Shown: positions 50,766 through 61,231, counted from the stretch's first letter. The stretch: DNA of 64,000 bases from an uncultured Coprococcus sp. (GCA_934277375.1 CAKQTZ010000012.1:9113-73112); one strand, 5' to 3'. The notes: generated by a model not told the origin, from the sequence alone. A program made the numbers and translations.

Positions 50766-52199
50766 TTATCCCTCAGGATTTAATTCCTTTATATCATTTG
50801 TGATATTCATAGCTGATGATCTCTGAACTTTTTTCAGATACACGACAAGTCTAACCGCTGCGGTGAGTGCGATGACTACCCACGTGAAAATATTTGTATA
50901 CCAGATTCCCCAGAATCCCATATTGAGGACGTACATAAGAATCAGTGCGAACACGACTCGTCCGCCCACCTCAAGGAAACCATTTATCATGGAGAACACC
51001 ACATCCCCCATGCCGTTTAGAGCACCTCTCAGGGTATATATGGTTCCAAGCGCAACATACATGCTGCCAGATATCAGCATACCCTTTGCGCCAAGCCGGA
51101 TGACCTCTTCATCAGTCACGAAGAAGCTGACTATATTCTCTCGAAACAGCAATATAGCTGCAAAGAGAACAACGCTGAGGGCAATGGTTATACATTCTGC
51201 CTGCCACACAGCCTTCCGTATTCTGTCATATCGTCTGGCTCCCATATTCTGTCCTGCAAATGTGGACAGTGCCAGTCCCAGTGACGAAAATGGCTGGAAT
51301 ACTATACCCTCCACTTTGCCGGTGGCTGTGTATGCCGCCATGACCGCCGGGCCATATCCATTGATAAGTGCCTGCAGGAGCGAACAGGATACGGATATCA
51401 TGGAGGTCTGAACCGCCATAGGGATTCCTATCCTGAAATCCTCCTTCATGATTCTATGATCAACAGCGAAATCCTCACGGCTAAGCCTGAAATACGAATT
51501 GGTTTTCACCGCATATATTATTGAACCAACACCGGACACGATCTGACTGAAAGCCGTAGCATATGCCGCCCCAGCAACTCCCATATCCAGATACACCACA
51601 AGTATAATGTCCAGCACCGCATTTATGACCGAGGCTATTATCAGGAAGATGAGCGGAGTCCTTGAATCGCCGAGTGCACGGAGTACCGACGATATTCCGT
51701 TGTACACAGCTACCGCCACAGTAAAGGCACATGTTATCTTCATATACGTATAAGCATAAGGTACTGTCTCCGCAGGGGTGTTCATGAGTCTGATGAGCGG
51801 TCCCGTCAGGCAGAATCCCAGCACACTCATGAGGATTCCGACTGCCAATATCACATACACAGCATTTGCAATGGCCTTTTTCACCATATCATCCTGCTTG
51901 GCTCCAAAATACTTCGATATGACCACTCCTATTCCCGCTGCCATTCCGCTGCACAAAGAAAAGAACAGGAAGCTTATCATTCCTACCGATCCAACTCCTC
52001 CAAGGGCATTTGCCCCAAGATGCCTTCCGACAACCACTGAATCTACCACACTGTAGACCTGTTGAAACAGATTGCCTATGAGCAGAGGAATCGAGAACTT
52101 CATGATAAGCTTCAGACTGTTCCCTTCCGTCATATCCATCACATATTCTTTTTTTTCTGCATGCGCTGCTGATGCTGTGCCATTCAATACCTTCTCCAC
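50766..52199 (-). CDS. MATE family efflux transporter
   Basis: A 477-residue multidrug and toxin extrusion protein with 12 hydrophobic segments in two halves. Family sequences seen include FSIPLLIGNLFQQVYSVVDS, VGRHLGANALGGVGS and, in the second half, the FAGQNMGARRYDRI motif. It should export cationic drugs or metabolites using a sodium or proton gradient. The GTG at 52199 is chosen for its AGAGG site eight bases upstream; an ATG further in (at the MDMTEGN segment) would remove about 22 residues and has no clear site. Transcribed alone. Confidence 0.9.
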   Translation of the reverse strand: MEKVLNGTASAAHAEKKEYVMDMTEGNSLKLIMKFSIPLLIGNLFQQVYSVVDSVVVGRHLGANALGGVGSVGMISFLFFSLCSGMAAGIGVVISKYFGAKQDDMVKKAIANAVYVILAVGILMSVLGFCLTGPLIRLMNTPAETVPYAYTYMKITCAFTVAVAVYNGISSVLRALGDSRTPLIFLIIASVINAVLDIILVVYLDMGVAGAAYATAFSQIVSGVGSIIYAVKTNSYFRLSREDFAVDHRIMKEDFRIGIPMAVQTSMISVSCSLLQALINGYGPAVMAAYTATGKVEGIVFQPFSSLGLALSTFAGQNMGARRYDRIRKAVWQAECITIALSVVLFAAILLFRENIVSFFVTDEEVIRLGAKGMLISGSMYVALGTIYTLRGALNGMGDVVFSMINGFLEVGGRVVFALILMYVLNMGFWGIWYTNIFTWVVIALTAAVRLVVYLKKVQRSSAMNITNDIKELNPEG

Positions 52200-52361
52200 T
52201 ATGTACACCTCTAACTACCGATATATTCCGTACTATTCCCCCACATAGCTTCATAGTATCTTCTTTATATATCCACTGCTCTGTAACCCACGAATGTCAT
52301 CATAACACATGCGAAATAATGAGCAATAGTTAATTGGCTAATAAACACAAGTTACGCATTC

Positions 52362-52466
52362 TTAATCTTCCACATAGTCAATGTAGTCGCTCTCATCAGC
52401 AAATAACTGATACTGTCCGTCCACATATCCCATATATCCATCTGACACAAAATAGCCTTTTATCAT
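52362..52466 (-). CDS. 34-residue small protein (MIKGYFVSDGYMGYVDG...)
   Basis: A short ORF starting at ATG 52466 with a strong AGGAGG site seven bases upstream and ending at TAA 52362. It encodes 34 residues that are acidic and rich in Tyr and Gly, with the pattern GYMGYVDGQYQLFADE and a C-terminal YIDYVED. I recall similar tiny proteins with a GYMG...LFA.E.EY pattern in other Clostridia, which supports a real conserved gene, but this is from memory. Function unknown. It lies alone in the 52200-52685 gap. Confidence 0.65.
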   Translation of the reverse strand: MIKGYFVSDGYMGYVDGQYQLFADESDYIDYVED

Positions 52467-52685
52467 GATCACGCCTCCTGTTCACTTTGAGCTTCAAGCT
52501 TCTATCAAGCTCCTTAATATGGCTCTATTTTATCTTGTCAAGTGTCCAAAAAAGCGTACACCAGCATACGTGTCACATTATTCAGATTCCCATTATTTCT
52601 GCGTGACATGTACCTTTCTCCATATTATAATGTATATAATTATGAATATTTTTCTGCCACATAACTGTGGCTGCAAGGAGGGAAT

Positions 52686-53540
52686 ATGTACTACGGAGCA
52701 CTCGAGGCCGGCGGTACCAAGATGGTATGCGCTATAGGCGATGAAAACAAGAACATCATAGACAGAATATCTATCCCAACTGATACACCTGATCAGTCTG
52801 TACCAGTCATGATAGACTATTTTAAGAAACACAATATATCTGCGCTGGGAATCGGAACATTTGGCCCGGCGAATGTAAATCAGAACTCCGCTTCATACGG
52901 AGTTATTCTCAAAAGTCCCAAAAAGGCCTGGGAAGGCTTCAACTTCTACAGAACATTCACAGATGCTCTGAAATGTCTGGTTGTTGTGGATACCGATGTA
53001 AATGCTGCCGCATGGGGTGAATTCCTATTCGGAGCACTGAATGGACTTCATTCAGGAATGTATCTGACCATAGGCACAGGAATAGGCGGAGGTGTGATAG
53101 TTGACGGTCATCTCGTCCATGGCATGATGCATCCTGAGACAGGTCATATCTTAATCCCAAGACGTGATGGTGATGACATGCCATGTACATGCCGTTTTCA
53201 TCAGAGCTGCGCTGAGGGACTGGCTGCCGGACCTATGCTGGAGCGCAGAACCGGCATGAATGGAAAGGACATCCCTGCGGATTCACCTGTGTGGGACCTG
53301 GAGGCCTATTACATTGCAGAAGCACTTGTCAACTACACTATGTGCTATTCAGTTGAGAGGATCGTTCTAGGCGGCGGCGTCATGGATAACGATTTCCTGT
53401 TCCCTATGATCCGCAAGTACTATACCGAGCTTATTGCCGGCTATATAGACATGCCTCAGGTAAAAGATCCTGATACTTACATTGTACCTGCACAGCTTGG
53501 CGGCAAGCAGGGAATAATAGGAGCCATGAATCTGTTCTAA
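52686..53540 (+). CDS. ROK family sugar kinase (fructokinase-like)
   Basis: A 284-residue ROK kinase. The N-terminal ATP-binding segment is GALEAGGTKMVCAIG, the catalytic Asp is in VVDTDVNAAAWGE, and GTGIGGGVIVDG is the phosphate loop. The zinc site is visible as HILIPRRDGDDMPCTC and FHQSCAEG (His, Cys, His, Cys). The ALEAGGTK start and RRDGDD sequence are typical of ScrK/GmuE-type fructokinases, which make fructose 6-phosphate. An AAGGAGGG site precedes the ATG. No sugar transporter is adjacent. Confidence 0.92.
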   Translation: MYYGALEAGGTKMVCAIGDENKNIIDRISIPTDTPDQSVPVMIDYFKKHNISALGIGTFGPANVNQNSASYGVILKSPKKAWEGFNFYRTFTDALKCLVVVDTDVNAAAWGEFLFGALNGLHSGMYLTIGTGIGGGVIVDGHLVHGMMHPETGHILIPRRDGDDMPCTCRFHQSCAEGLAAGPMLERRTGMNGKDIPADSPVWDLEAYYIAEALVNYTMCYSVERIVLGGGVMDNDFLFPMIRKYYTELIAGYIDMPQVKDPDTYIVPAQLGGKQGIIGAMNLF

Positions 53541-53643
53541 CTATAATATTGTCCGTATGCTCACGGACCTGTGTGACGACATATATGTGGCTATGCTACA
53601 TGTATGCCAGTTATAAATCATATTCCTATATATCCATATAAAC

Positions 53644-53689
53644 AAACACCCCATCGACTCTTTGAATATATGAGTCGATGGGGTGTTTT
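53644..53689. terminator. Strong terminator between the ROK kinase gene and uppP
   Basis: A 17-bp perfect stem (AAACACCCCATCGACTC and its complement) has an 11-base loop and T-runs on both strands, so it serves both convergent genes. A smaller hairpin GTCCGT/ACGGAC lies at 53550-53567. Confidence 0.92.
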
Positions 53690-53728
53690 ATGTCTGTATT
53701 CAATTGCTGCATTTACAGCCTGACAAAT

Positions 53729-54565
53729 CTATGCAAATAATGAAAAATATGCAAGCACTATTATACCAAGCACTATTCTATACCAGCCAAATACCTTAAA
53801 GTCATGCTTCTTAATATAACTCATCAAGAACTTGATAACAACTATTGATACAAGATACGCAACCACACATCCTATGATGAGTATTGCAAGTTCAGAACTG
53901 GTAAATGCCAGTCCGAATTTGATCATCTTCAATGCACTGAGTCCGAACATGACAGGAACTGCAAGGAAGAATGTGAACTCTGCGGCTGCCACTCTGGACA
54001 CGCCGATCAGCAGAGCGCCTATGATGGTGGCACCTGAACGGGATGTACCCGGTATGATGGAAAGCACCTGAAACATACCGATGAGGAATGCCGTCTTATA
54101 CGTGATATCGTTCAAAGCTTCAACCTTTGGCGTTCTGGTCTTGTTCCAGTTTTCGATCACAATAAATGCAATTCCGTAAAATATGAGAGCTATGGCTATA
54201 ACTACCGCCGTGTGAAGATGCGCTTCTATGTAATCGTCAAACAATATAGTAACTATCGCTCCCGGTATACACGCGACAACTGTCTTGAACCACATGCTCC
54301 ATGTGTCTTTCTTCATGACCGGCTGCGTCTTGTCCTTAAACTGAAACGGCCACATCTTATTCCAGAATATCGTCACAACCGCAAGTATTGCACCAAGCTG
54401 TATAACCACAAAGAACATTTCCTTGAATGCTTCACTTGCATTCAGCGAAATAAACTCATCCACAAGAAGCATATGTCCTGTACTGCTGATCGGAAGCCAC
54501 TCTGTGATTCCCTCCACGATACCCAGGAATATAACCTTAAGTATCTCGATAAAACTTAACACCAT
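53729..54565 (-). CDS. uppP: Undecaprenyl-diphosphatase
   Basis: A 278-residue integral membrane phosphatase (BacA/UppP) that recycles undecaprenyl diphosphate to the monophosphate for cell-wall synthesis and gives bacitracin tolerance. Motif 1 is [18 protein letters not shown] near residue 12 with the catalytic Glu residues, and motif 2 is [11 protein letters not shown]. About eight membrane helices are predicted. The AAGGAGAG site sets the ATG at 54565; the frame is open upstream to 54640 without a site. Confidence 0.96.
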   Translation of the reverse strand: MVLSFIEILKVIFLGIVEGITEWLPISSTGHMLLVDEFISLNASEAFKEMFFVVIQLGAILAVVTIFWNKMWPFQFKDKTQPVMKKDTWSMWFKTVVACIPGAIVTILFDDYIEAHLHTAVVIAIALIFYGIAFIVIENWNKTRTPKVEALNDITYKTAFLIGMFQVLSIIPGTSRSGATIIGALLIGVSRVAAAEFTFFLAVPVMFGLSALKMIKFGLAFTSSELAILIIGCVVAYLVSIVVIKFLMSYIKKHDFKVFGWYRIVLGIIVLAYFSLFA

Positions 54566-54689
54566 CTCTTCTCTCTCCTTTAAAATAATTAATGTGTTAA
54601 TACAACTGCCAGACCCGGATATACCGATCCAGCAACGCATTCTATCATAACATATTATGAGATTTTATAAAGTATACATAGCAAAAGCT

Positions 54690-55235
54690 TTAGAAAAATT
54701 TATCCTGCTGTTTATCTCCTGTACATAATTTACACACATCCGGTATCTCCGGAGCCCATATCTGAATCAGTTTATCAACTGAAAATGCCGCATTTGCCGG
54801 ACTCGTGGACGGAAGCACCATCGGCTCAATTCCCAGAACATTCTGCTGATACTTCATATAATATTTACCAGCTGTCCTTCCGTTACATATTATTTTCTTC
54901 ACGTTTGAGTTCTCTATGATTCCTCTAAGATCAGTAGGCGTCACATTCTTTATACTGCTGTCACTTGAACCTATGATGTCACAGCTGTATACCGCATCCC
55001 ACAATGCTATATGGTGTGCATGCAGCATAGTTTTCTTCTCATCTATGGTAACCGGAAGCTCCTCGCCAAGCACTCTGCTGATGACCCTCCAGAATCTGTT
55101 CTGAGGATGTCCGTAGAAGAACATCTGCTCCCTGGACTTCACCGATGGCAGGCTTCCCAGTATGAGTACCCTTGATTTCTCATCATAAAGTGGAGGAAAT
55201 GGATGTACTATATGTTCATATCTGTCTTCTGTCAT
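54690..55235 (-). CDS. DNA-deoxyinosine glycosylase / MUG-like uracil-DNA glycosylase family protein
   Basis: A 181-residue member of the UDG superfamily resembling archaeal and clostridial deoxyinosine glycosylases. It has LILGSLPSVKSREQMFFYGH near the N-terminus (the catalytic loop), NRFWRVI and, near the C-terminus, the second loop LPSTSPANAAFS. These enzymes remove hypoxanthine or mispaired uracil from DNA. The ATG at 55235 has an AGGAGGTG site; an upstream GTG lies within that site. Together with ung at the left edge, the window has two base-excision glycosylases. Confidence 0.88.
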   Translation of the reverse strand: MTEDRYEHIVHPFPPLYDEKSRVLILGSLPSVKSREQMFFYGHPQNRFWRVISRVLGEELPVTIDEKKTMLHAHHIALWDAVYSCDIIGSSDSSIKNVTPTDLRGIIENSNVKKIICNGRTAGKYYMKYQQNVLGIEPMVLPSTSPANAAFSVDKLIQIWAPEIPDVCKLCTGDKQQDKFF

Positions 55236-55367
55236 ACTCTGCACCTCCTACTATCAAATATGAGCTTATAAAATTGCATTTTCCGATATATTGTACTCCA
55301 TCCGACACTTATTATTCAAATTATTTATATATTCCATGACCAGGAACACTGTAATTACATTATCTAA

Positions 55368-55396
55368 TTTACTTTCTCACGCTATTCATGTATATT
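55368..55396 (+). promoter_or_regulatory. Promoter of the NSS symporter gene
   Basis: TTTACT at 55368-55373 and TATATT at 55391-55396 are 17 bp apart. The transcript would begin near 55404 and open with the hairpin 55413-55440. Confidence 0.6.
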
Positions 55397-55412
55397 AATT
55401 AAGTTAGTACAT

Positions 55413-55440
55413 TTTACGGACTGTGAATGAGGTCCGTAAA
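55413..55440 (+). promoter_or_regulatory. Leader hairpin of the NSS symporter mRNA
   Basis: TTTACGGAC and GTCCGTAAA form a nine-bp perfect stem with a ten-base loop at the 5' end of the predicted transcript, 20 bp before the ribosome binding site. It may stabilise the mRNA or be regulatory. Confidence 0.45.
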
Positions 55441-55473
55441 TGCGGTGACGAACACATTTGGGAGGAATTATAC

Positions 55474-56796
55474 ATGAAAAAGAGAGAATCTTTTAACAAC
55501 AAATGGGGCTTCATCCTGGCCTGTATCGGCTCTGCCGTGGGAATGGGAAACATCTGGATGTTTCCCACAAGAGTCTCCATGTACGGGGGCGGGTCTTATC
55601 TCATCCCCTATTTTATATTTGTAGTACTGATAGGATTTACCGGAGTTATTGGCGAGATGAGCTTCGGCCGGGCTACAAGATCCGGACCCATCGATGCATT
55701 TGGAATCGCTATGGAACGAAAAGGCAAACGAAAACTTGGAGAGTTACTTGGCGGCATACCAGTACTCGGTGCCCTGGCAATGGCCATCGGATACACGGTT
55801 GTAATGGGCTGGATACTGAAATACATGATCGGTGCTTTCACCGGAAGCACGCTGTCTCCGGCTGACATAGACGGATTCAGTGCCGAATTTGGCGGCATGG
55901 CATCTGCATTTGGCAATAATGTATGGCAGATCATAGCCCTTGTCATAGGAATCGTCATCCTCATGTTCGGCGTTGGCAACGGTATTGAGAAAGCCAACAA
56001 GATCCTGATGCCTGCATTCTTCGTATTGTTCATCATCCTTGCCATATATGCGGCATGCCAGCCGGGAGCCATAGAAGGATATAAATATATCTTCCGAATT
56101 GAGCCAAAGGTACTTGCCGATCCAAAGACATGGATATTTGCGTTGGGACAGGCATTCTTCTCACTGTCTGTTGCGGGAAACGGTACTCTGATATATGGAT
56201 CCTACCTTCCCGACAGTGAAGACATTCCGGAAGCCGCCGGACGAGTGGCACTCTTCGATACCATCGCTGCCATGCTTGCAGCGCTTGTCATCATACCTGC
56301 CATGGCAACTGCCGGGGCTCAGCTGAACCAGGGAGGTCCCGGACTACTGTTCATCTTCCTGCCTTGTCTGTTCAAATCAATGCCTGGAGGATATATCATA
56401 GCGATCATCTTCTTTGTGGCTGTGTTTACGGCCGGACTGTCATCACTCATCAACCTGTATGAAGCACCGATTGCGACTGTTCAGGAAAAACTGGGTGTCG
56501 GCAGAAAGCCCGCATGCGCCATCATTGGTGCCATTGCGGTTGTTGTGTCAATCTGCATACAGGGTATTGTGTCAGACTGGATGGATATTCTGTCCATCTA
56601 CATCTGCCCGCTCGGTGCAGGGCTTGCCGGAATTATGTTCTTCTGGGTATGCGGCAAAAAATATGTCGAGACGCAGGTCAATACAGGAAGGGAAAAGAAA
56701 TTCACGGAGAAGTTCGTTCCTATCTGCAAATACATCTACTGTCCTGTCTGCCTCCTTGTATTGATACTTGGTATCCTGCTCGGAGGTATCGGCTAA
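55474..56796 (+). CDS. Neurotransmitter:sodium symporter (NSS/SNF) family transporter
   Basis: A 440-residue LeuT-fold sodium-coupled carrier with about 11 membrane helices. The first helix carries the unwound sodium-site sequence ACIGSAVGMGNIWMFP, and helix 6 carries ALGQAFFSLSVAGNGTLIYG. Bacterial relatives import amino acids such as tyrosine, tryptophan or leucine. The GGGAGG site fixes the ATG at 55474 rather than an upstream start at 55423. It is a single-gene unit with promoter, leader hairpin and terminator. Confidence 0.93.
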   Translation: MKKRESFNNKWGFILACIGSAVGMGNIWMFPTRVSMYGGGSYLIPYFIFVVLIGFTGVIGEMSFGRATRSGPIDAFGIAMERKGKRKLGELLGGIPVLGALAMAIGYTVVMGWILKYMIGAFTGSTLSPADIDGFSAEFGGMASAFGNNVWQIIALVIGIVILMFGVGNGIEKANKILMPAFFVLFIILAIYAACQPGAIEGYKYIFRIEPKVLADPKTWIFALGQAFFSLSVAGNGTLIYGSYLPDSEDIPEAAGRVALFDTIAAMLAALVIIPAMATAGAQLNQGGPGLLFIFLPCLFKSMPGGYIIAIIFFVAVFTAGLSSLINLYEAPIATVQEKLGVGRKPACAIIGAIAVVVSICIQGIVSDWMDILSIYICPLGAGLAGIMFFWVCGKKYVETQVNTGREKKFTEKFVPICKYIYCPVCLLVLILGILLGGIG

Positions 56797-56812
56797 ATAT
56801 ATAAAAGCAGCC

Positions 56813-56864
56813 TGACGGATCATCACCATGTATAACACTGGTGATGTCCACAGACTGCTTTTTC
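56813..56864 (+). terminator. Terminator of the NSS symporter gene
   Basis: Outer AAAAGCAG/CTGCTTTT arms enclose an inner eight-bp stem CATCACCA/TGGTGATG; the hairpin ends in a TTTTTCTT run. Confidence 0.85.
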
Positions 56865-56898
56865 TTGTTTGTATCCTTGAGCGCATATAATTTTATAT

Positions 56899-58917
56899 TC
56901 AATGTCTGTATTCGGCAATTATATGCAACGCCTTATCTACATCAAGTGGTTTTGCTATGTGATCATTCATTCCCGCAGCCTTGCACTTCTTCACATCCTC
57001 TGCAAATGCATTTGCCGTCATGGCAATGATCGGAATAGAGCCTGCATCTTCAAGGTTTGAGCTTCTTATCTGCCTGGTGGCCTCAAGTCCATCCATCTCT
57101 GGCATCATCACATCCATGAGTATCACATCAAAGCTTCCAGCAGGGTGTGATCTGTATACCTCAACAGCCTCACGGCCATTTGCCGCAGTTGTGACCACAG
57201 CACCTGCCGTCTCCACCATAAATGCAGCTATCTCCATATTGAGTGAATTGTCCTCAACAAGCAGAATCTTCATCCCATCAAGCCCGACCGCTTCATGCTC
57301 TTCCGGCTTCTCTGGCTCAGCGACATCTGCACAGATCTCAAATGGTATCTTCACAGTAAATGTCGATCCAACACCCGGCTTACTCTCAACCTCTATGCTT
57401 CCGCCCATTAGATCGAGAAGTTCCTTCGTGATGGCCATGCCAAGACCTGTTCCCTGATACTTTGTTCCCGCATCTGTGTGCTCCCTTGAAAATGGCTCAA
57501 ACAGATGACCGATGAACTCCTGGCTCATTCCGACTCCTGTGTCAGCTATCCTAAACACGTAATTGGAATGCCTGTCGTCTACAGGTATCTCGTCCATCCA
57601 CGTCTCTGCCGTTCCACCCGGCTTGTTATACTTGATGGCATTTGTCAGTATATTAAGGGATATCCTCTGAAGATGAAGCGGACTGCCTATAACCCTGCTG
57701 TGCTTTATATTGAAATGTGCGCCTGCAAGCTTCACACCGTTCTCCTGTGCCATAACCAGGATCGGGTCATATCCACTTCTCAAAACCTTTATTATGTCAA
57801 ATGATTCACTGGTGAGCTCCGTTCTTCCACTCTCAAGCCGGCTCATATCAAGCACATCGTTTATGAGCAATTCAAGCTGTTTCCCCGCATCATCTATCTT
57901 GGACAACGCATCCACCACTCTGTCCCTGTCATCTATGCACTGTTCTGCAATTCGTGCCATTCCTAGGATGCCATTGATAGGAGTTCTTATATCATGTGAC
58001 ATACGTGACAGAAATTCCGTCTTCGCTGTATTTGCACGCTTGGCCTCCTCGTAGGCTTCGGCAAGCAGCTTCTGGGCACGGATCTCCTCTTTCTTCTCCT
58101 CGTCAATCTCCTGAACGCCTATGAGGATGCGGGTAAGTTCACTCTCCTCATCTGTCCTGACTGGAATCGCCGTTACACGACACCAGCCATATAAAGTGTC
58201 CCTAAAATCCTTGCTGACACTATTCTCCGTTCTGAGCTTCTCTGCCAACCTGTCCAGATTGTAGAATCTGCGCATCTGCTCACGATCCTCTTCAACTACA
58301 CAGTCATCTATCACATTATCTATGGCATTCTCTGATTCGTAATCCGCATCATGTGCTGGGGTCCTTAGGGTATCACCTTCCCTGATAACCCGCACCTTAC
58401 CGGTCTGAAGATCAAATATCCACACAGTAAAATATATGCTACTGACTGCTTCAATAACCGAATCCTGTTCCCGAATCTCCTCCTTGTGAGCCTGTTCCGC
58501 ATTGCGCACAGCGGTTATGTCCTGATGATAGCCCCTGACTTTTATGCCATCGGTAAAGCTCATATCCTGAACACCGCCACATCTTATGTGCAGCAGTCCT
58601 CTGGTTGGATGCATCCAGGTATATACAACCTCCGCCTTGCCATCACGTCTTATGGTCTCCATGTATTCAGCGGTGGCCTGCTGTGACTCCTCTGTGATGC
58701 CAGCTATCCACTTTACGTATCTATCTTCAGGTGACAGATCATCGGTCGTTCCAAGAAGATCGTTCATCTTCTTGTTTGCATACAGCATAGATCTGCCGTC
58801 GTTCATGATCACCATAGTCCACATACCGATACCAGCCCCGGCCAGGGTCTCTTCTATCTCATTCTGTACCTTTTTCTCCTGTTCCTCAGCACTCAGATAA
58901 GCTTCTTTTTCCGTCAT
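56899..58917 (-). CDS. Soluble hybrid sensor histidine kinase/response regulator
   Basis: A 672-residue protein without membrane segments. Two PAS-like domains occupy about 20-280 (one with [20 protein letters not shown]). A HisKA domain follows with the phospho-His near 306 ([16 protein letters not shown]), then an ATPase domain with [17 protein letters not shown] and GTGLGMAIT, and a receiver domain from about 547 ([10 protein letters not shown]) with its Asp near 602 ([11 protein letters not shown]) and Lys in IAKPLD. It should sense a cytoplasmic signal and relay phosphate to another partner. The ATG at 58917 has AAGGG; a longer start at 59013 has none and would overlap the previous gene. 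Confidence 0.92.
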   Translation of the reverse strand: MTEKEAYLSAEEQEKKVQNEIEETLAGAGIGMWTMVIMNDGRSMLYANKKMNDLLGTTDDLSPEDRYVKWIAGITEESQQATAEYMETIRRDGKAEVVYTWMHPTRGLLHIRCGGVQDMSFTDGIKVRGYHQDITAVRNAEQAHKEEIREQDSVIEAVSSIYFTVWIFDLQTGKVRVIREGDTLRTPAHDADYESENAIDNVIDDCVVEEDREQMRRFYNLDRLAEKLRTENSVSKDFRDTLYGWCRVTAIPVRTDEESELTRILIGVQEIDEEKKEEIRAQKLLAEAYEEAKRANTAKTEFLSRMSHDIRTPINGILGMARIAEQCIDDRDRVVDALSKIDDAGKQLELLINDVLDMSRLESGRTELTSESFDIIKVLRSGYDPILVMAQENGVKLAGAHFNIKHSRVIGSPLHLQRISLNILTNAIKYNKPGGTAETWMDEIPVDDRHSNYVFRIADTGVGMSQEFIGHLFEPFSREHTDAGTKYQGTGLGMAITKELLDLMGGSIEVESKPGVGSTFTVKIPFEICADVAEPEKPEEHEAVGLDGMKILLVEDNSLNMEIAAFMVETAGAVVTTAANGREAVEVYRSHPAGSFDVILMDVMMPEMDGLEATRQIRSSNLEDAGSIPIIAMTANAFAEDVKKCKAAGMNDHIAKPLDVDKALHIIAEYRH

Positions 58918-59009
58918 TATATCAACCCTTTTTCCATATACTTTTCTATAAATATTTGTAACATATAACGACAGATTTTTCCAGTTTAGAAACTCAACTG
59001 TTATGAAGA

Positions 59010-59306
59010 TCATTCATCATTTTCATCCAATCCGAAGCCTTCCTCCAGAAACCGGTTCCACTCGGCATTGTTGCTCTCAAGCTGCTTCTTCTGCATGATC
59101 CTGTTTCTATCTGTGAGGATGGACAACATCTCATCCACAATCTCCTCAAGCGGCAGTTCCTGGTAATGCGACAGATAGCCCATCATCCTACCAGCAGTGA
59201 AGTCGGTGTTCAAATTCTTTGTTATTAGATCACAGAACTCCTCCGGATACCCCCGGTCAAGCATCATATCATATAGTTCCATGCTCATCTCTGATCTCGG
59301 TTTCAT
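59010..59306 (-). CDS. Uncharacterised small helical protein
   Basis: A 98-residue acidic, mostly helical cytoplasmic protein ([20 protein letters not shown] and [20 protein letters not shown]). I believe similar proteins are frequent in Lachnospiraceae but know no function. The ATG at 59306 follows GGGAGA and lies inside the end of the upstream membrane protein gene (38-bp overlap), so translation is probably coupled. The histidine kinase gene follows 92 bp later. Confidence 0.7.
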   Translation of the reverse strand: MKPRSEMSMELYDMMLDRGYPEEFCDLITKNLNTDFTAGRMMGYLSHYQELPLEEIVDEMLSILTDRNRIMQKKQLESNNAEWNRFLEEGFGLDENDE

Positions 59307-60327
59307 CACGCTTTCTCCCAATCACAAAATTTGCCACGATCGTAAATACCGCACTGATTATCAGCTCAGTATAGTATCCCAGTCCTCTGCTGAGTATCAT
59401 GCCCGGCAGTAACAATGTGCTGCCAAATATCGGCAGGAACATCTCCATGAAGAGTTTTTCACTGATTCCCATACCACCCGGAAGAGGCAGCATATCCACC
59501 GCAACTGCTATGGCACCCTGCATGAGAATGATAAGCCATGCTGGTGATCCTGAAAGTCCAAATGCCTTGTACACAAACCATGTAGCTGCAAATAGTGAGA
59601 ATCTTTGCACAACTGTTATAATGAACACTACCACCAGCATACCGAAATGTCCTACCATGTAATCCGCTGTCTGGTTGTACTTTTCCATTGATGCCGCGAG
59701 CTTTTCCTCACGGGACTTCTTGTGTCTTAAAAACTTCATCCGTTCAAGAAGTCTGCTGCCCTTCACGACAAATGCCTTGGCAAGTGACGGATGAAATGCG
59801 AACAACACCATACCTGCCACGCACACAACATTAAGTACAAGTCCCAGATAGAACACCCACTGCACATCATCTATATATGTATGTATAAACTTCTGTCCAA
59901 ATATGGCTATTCCAAGTCCCAGAAGTACCAGCACCAGCTTGTACGTGATCGTCACAATAAGCAATACCTGGGTTGACACCGGAATAGGGATCTTCTTTTT
60001 CTTCATATAATATATCTGCGCCGGCTGTCCACCTGATGCAGATGGTGTGATACAGCTGAAGAAGAATCCAACCGACGAAAACAGGAAACAGGTTCCCCTG
60101 CCTACCTTCACTCCCAGATTCCTCATCATATAATGAATGATAATTGATTCCCCCCATATAAATACCACGACACATACCACTCCCGGTATGAGCCACCAAG
60201 GATTCACCGTCTGAAGTATATCAGATATCTGTCCTATATCCTCGCCGTGAAACACTCCGTATATCGTTCCGGCAAATATGAGAACCAGGAACAATACGTT
60301 GAACACCATCTTTTTCTTATTTCCCAT
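59269..60327 (-). CDS. Flippase-like lysylphosphatidylglycerol synthase TM-region protein (UPF0104)
   Basis: A 352-residue membrane protein with about eight helices, matching the flippase half of MprF and the UPF0104/YbhN family. Family signatures visible are SCITPSASGGQPAQIYYMKK and the late MLPLPGGMGISEKLF. The lysyl-transferase half is absent, so it may flip or bind a lipid rather than aminoacylate it. It precedes a small helical protein gene with overlap. AGGATAG lies upstream of the ATG. Confidence 0.88.
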   Translation of the reverse strand: MGNKKKMVFNVLFLVLIFAGTIYGVFHGEDIGQISDILQTVNPWWLIPGVVCVVVFIWGESIIIHYMMRNLGVKVGRGTCFLFSSVGFFFSCITPSASGGQPAQIYYMKKKKIPIPVSTQVLLIVTITYKLVLVLLGLGIAIFGQKFIHTYIDDVQWVFYLGLVLNVVCVAGMVLFAFHPSLAKAFVVKGSRLLERMKFLRHKKSREEKLAASMEKYNQTADYMVGHFGMLVVVFIITVVQRFSLFAATWFVYKAFGLSGSPAWLIILMQGAIAVAVDMLPLPGGMGISEKLFMEMFLPIFGSTLLLPGMILSRGLGYYTELIISAVFTIVANFVIGRKRDETEIRDEHGTI

Positions 60328-60488
60328 TTAGCTTACTATCCTTTTCATAACTGGGGCAACACCCCTTTAAATACAGCATGAACTTCACGTACAATTCTAG
60401 TATATCATGGATCATTCAATTAAACGGCAAAAAAAGATGGGTTTTACTTTAATTATTTGTAATGTAAGTTTTATATGGCATACACATT

Positions 60489-61211
60489 CTATTTTTCACT
60501 GTTCAGGATTGGCAGATTCCGGTTCTCCTCCCAGAGAGTAGCAACCTCGGTTCCATCCTTGTGACAGTATACTATCTTATTTATAACTCTTGGCTCCTCA
60601 TCGCCATAATATATATCTGAACTGCCTGTATGCTCATGTTCAGTCTGAGGGATAGCCGCGCCCTCTCTATATCCTCCAAAGCTCTGGTATGCCTCACTTG
60701 ACATCCACGACCTTGCATTTCCAAATATATCAAGTGATGTCAGACCCTGCTCCCCGATATAGAATTTGAATACACCGCTATCCATATCATCTGAAGTGCT
60801 TATATCTACTATCTGTCCCATTCCCTCAAGACCATTCTGATGAAGGTACAGCATTCCGTCTATCTCGACAACCTCGACAGCCTGTTGTATCCCCTCCGAT
60901 GTCATCTTTGGCCACACCTCAGCCCACCTGCAGGTTATCGCCCAGTTGAGCAATATCCAGAGCAAAACAAATATCAAGATAACCGCCAGCGCTCTTCCTC
61001 TTATCTTTTTATTTACAAATTTCTTAAATCCCTTTACACCTGAACTATCCTCCATCGGAAGCACAAGATGCGACTTCATTCGCTCAACCGTCATCAGGCA
61101 ATCAGGACAATGCTCTATATGCTCCTCAACCTTCGCCTTGCTCTCCTCGCTGCACACGCCATCCACGTAAAGTGGTATGAGATCTTTTATAATTTCACAA
61201 TCTTTATTCAC
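60489..61211 (-). CDS. Zinc-finger anti-sigma factor
   Basis: A 240-residue single-pass membrane protein. The N-terminal anti-sigma zinc domain shows Cys5 and the HIEHCPDC ligand set (His-x3-Cys-x2-Cys form), followed by a membrane helix around 75-95 and an extracytoplasmic domain of about 140 residues rich in Gly, Tyr and acidic residues. It should hold the upstream ECF sigma factor inactive until an envelope signal acts on the outer domain. The start is a GTG with AGGAGG seven bases upstream. It follows the sigma gene by 20 bp. Confidence 0.88.
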   Translation of the reverse strand: MNKDCEIIKDLIPLYVDGVCSEESKAKVEEHIEHCPDCLMTVERMKSHLVLPMEDSSGVKGFKKFVNKKIRGRALAVILIFVLLWILLNWAITCRWAEVWPKMTSEGIQQAVEVVEIDGMLYLHQNGLEGMGQIVDISTSDDMDSGVFKFYIGEQGLTSLDIFGNARSWMSSEAYQSFGGYREGAAIPQTEHEHTGSSDIYYGDEEPRVINKIVYCHKDGTEVATLWEENRNLPILNSEK

Positions 61212-61231
61212 TATTCTACCTCCTGTTTCTG

